From NCBI GenBank assembly GCA_016928755.1, contig JAFGKB010000228.1:1-6616 (forward strand): DNA of 6,616 nucleotides, read 5' to 3'. This document shows, one piece after another, positions 6,572 through 6,616 of this stretch. Under the pieces are notes generated by a model, which did no database searches, was not told where the DNA came from, and saw only the letters and a list, made by a program, of their open reading frames with translations. Each line of letters opens with the position of its first letter. The first letter of the stretch is position 1. A program made the translations under genes and the position numbers. The DNA comes from Anaerolineae bacterium. Lineage in GTDB: Bacteria; Chloroflexota; Anaerolineae; B4-G1; SLSP01.

Positions 6572-6600
6572 ATTATACTCTTTTAAAACCGAAAAGGGAA
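6572..6600 (-). promoter_or_regulatory. Candidate promoter A for the sensor gene
   Basis: A perfect minus-strand TATAAT lies at 6572-6577. With a 17-nt spacer, the -35 position (6595-6600) reads TTCCCT, only three of six matches to TTGACA. Transcription would begin near 6565, within the 10-bp palindrome at 6557-6566, giving a leader of about 180 nt. The perfect -10 in AT-rich DNA is suggestive but could be chance. Confidence 0.32.
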
Positions 6601-6616
6601 GCCCCAAACCTACAAA

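Noticed and set aside
1..6616. CRISPR array, tRNA, rRNA or insertion sequence
   Set aside because: There are no regularly spaced short repeats, no tRNA-like cloverleaf and no transposase or terminal inverted repeats; nearly all of the window is one coding frame.

Overview
The window holds one very large protein gene on the minus strand and its upstream control region. The reading frame opens at an ATG at 6384-6386, preceded by a good Shine-Dalgarno sequence. It stays open without a stop to the left edge: 2128 complete codons plus two bases. The C-terminus lies outside the window, so the full product is longer.

I translated the frame by hand. The product is a soluble-looking, multi-domain sensor made almost entirely of PAS and GAF modules. 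The order from the N-terminus is PAS1 - GAF1 - PocR-like domain - GAF2 - PAS2 - GAF3 - PAS3 - PAS4 - PAS5 - PAS6 - GAF4 - PAS7 - PAS8 - PAS9 - GAF5, with GAF5 cut by the window edge. Most PAS modules end in the S-box/PAC signature D-[IV]-T-E-R-K, followed by a charged helical linker into the next module. I see no signal peptide, transmembrane segment, DNA-binding domain, kinase core, GGDEF/EAL or phosphatase domain in the visible 2128 residues. The output domain, if there is one, should lie beyond position 1. Family knowledge suggests a histidine kinase or another signalling output, but the sequence here does not show it.

Right of the gene, 6387-6616 is AT-rich and has no convincing ORF. It holds the ribosome binding site, weak candidate promoters reading into the gene, a perfect 8-bp inverted repeat and a 10-bp palindrome.

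The window looks like an environmental bacterium of moderate GC content. Proteins that chain many GAF domains of the 'FGLYYVHVYTLDEE' style with PAS and PocR modules are familiar from Chloroflexota (Anaerolineae-like) genomes, but this assignment is a family-level impression only. The main points of interest are the extreme number of sensory modules, a cysteine-rich PocR-like module inside a PAS/GAF chain, and two GAF copies (GAF4 and GAF5) that are nearly identical in protein and about 89% identical in DNA, which points to recent internal duplication or gene conversion.
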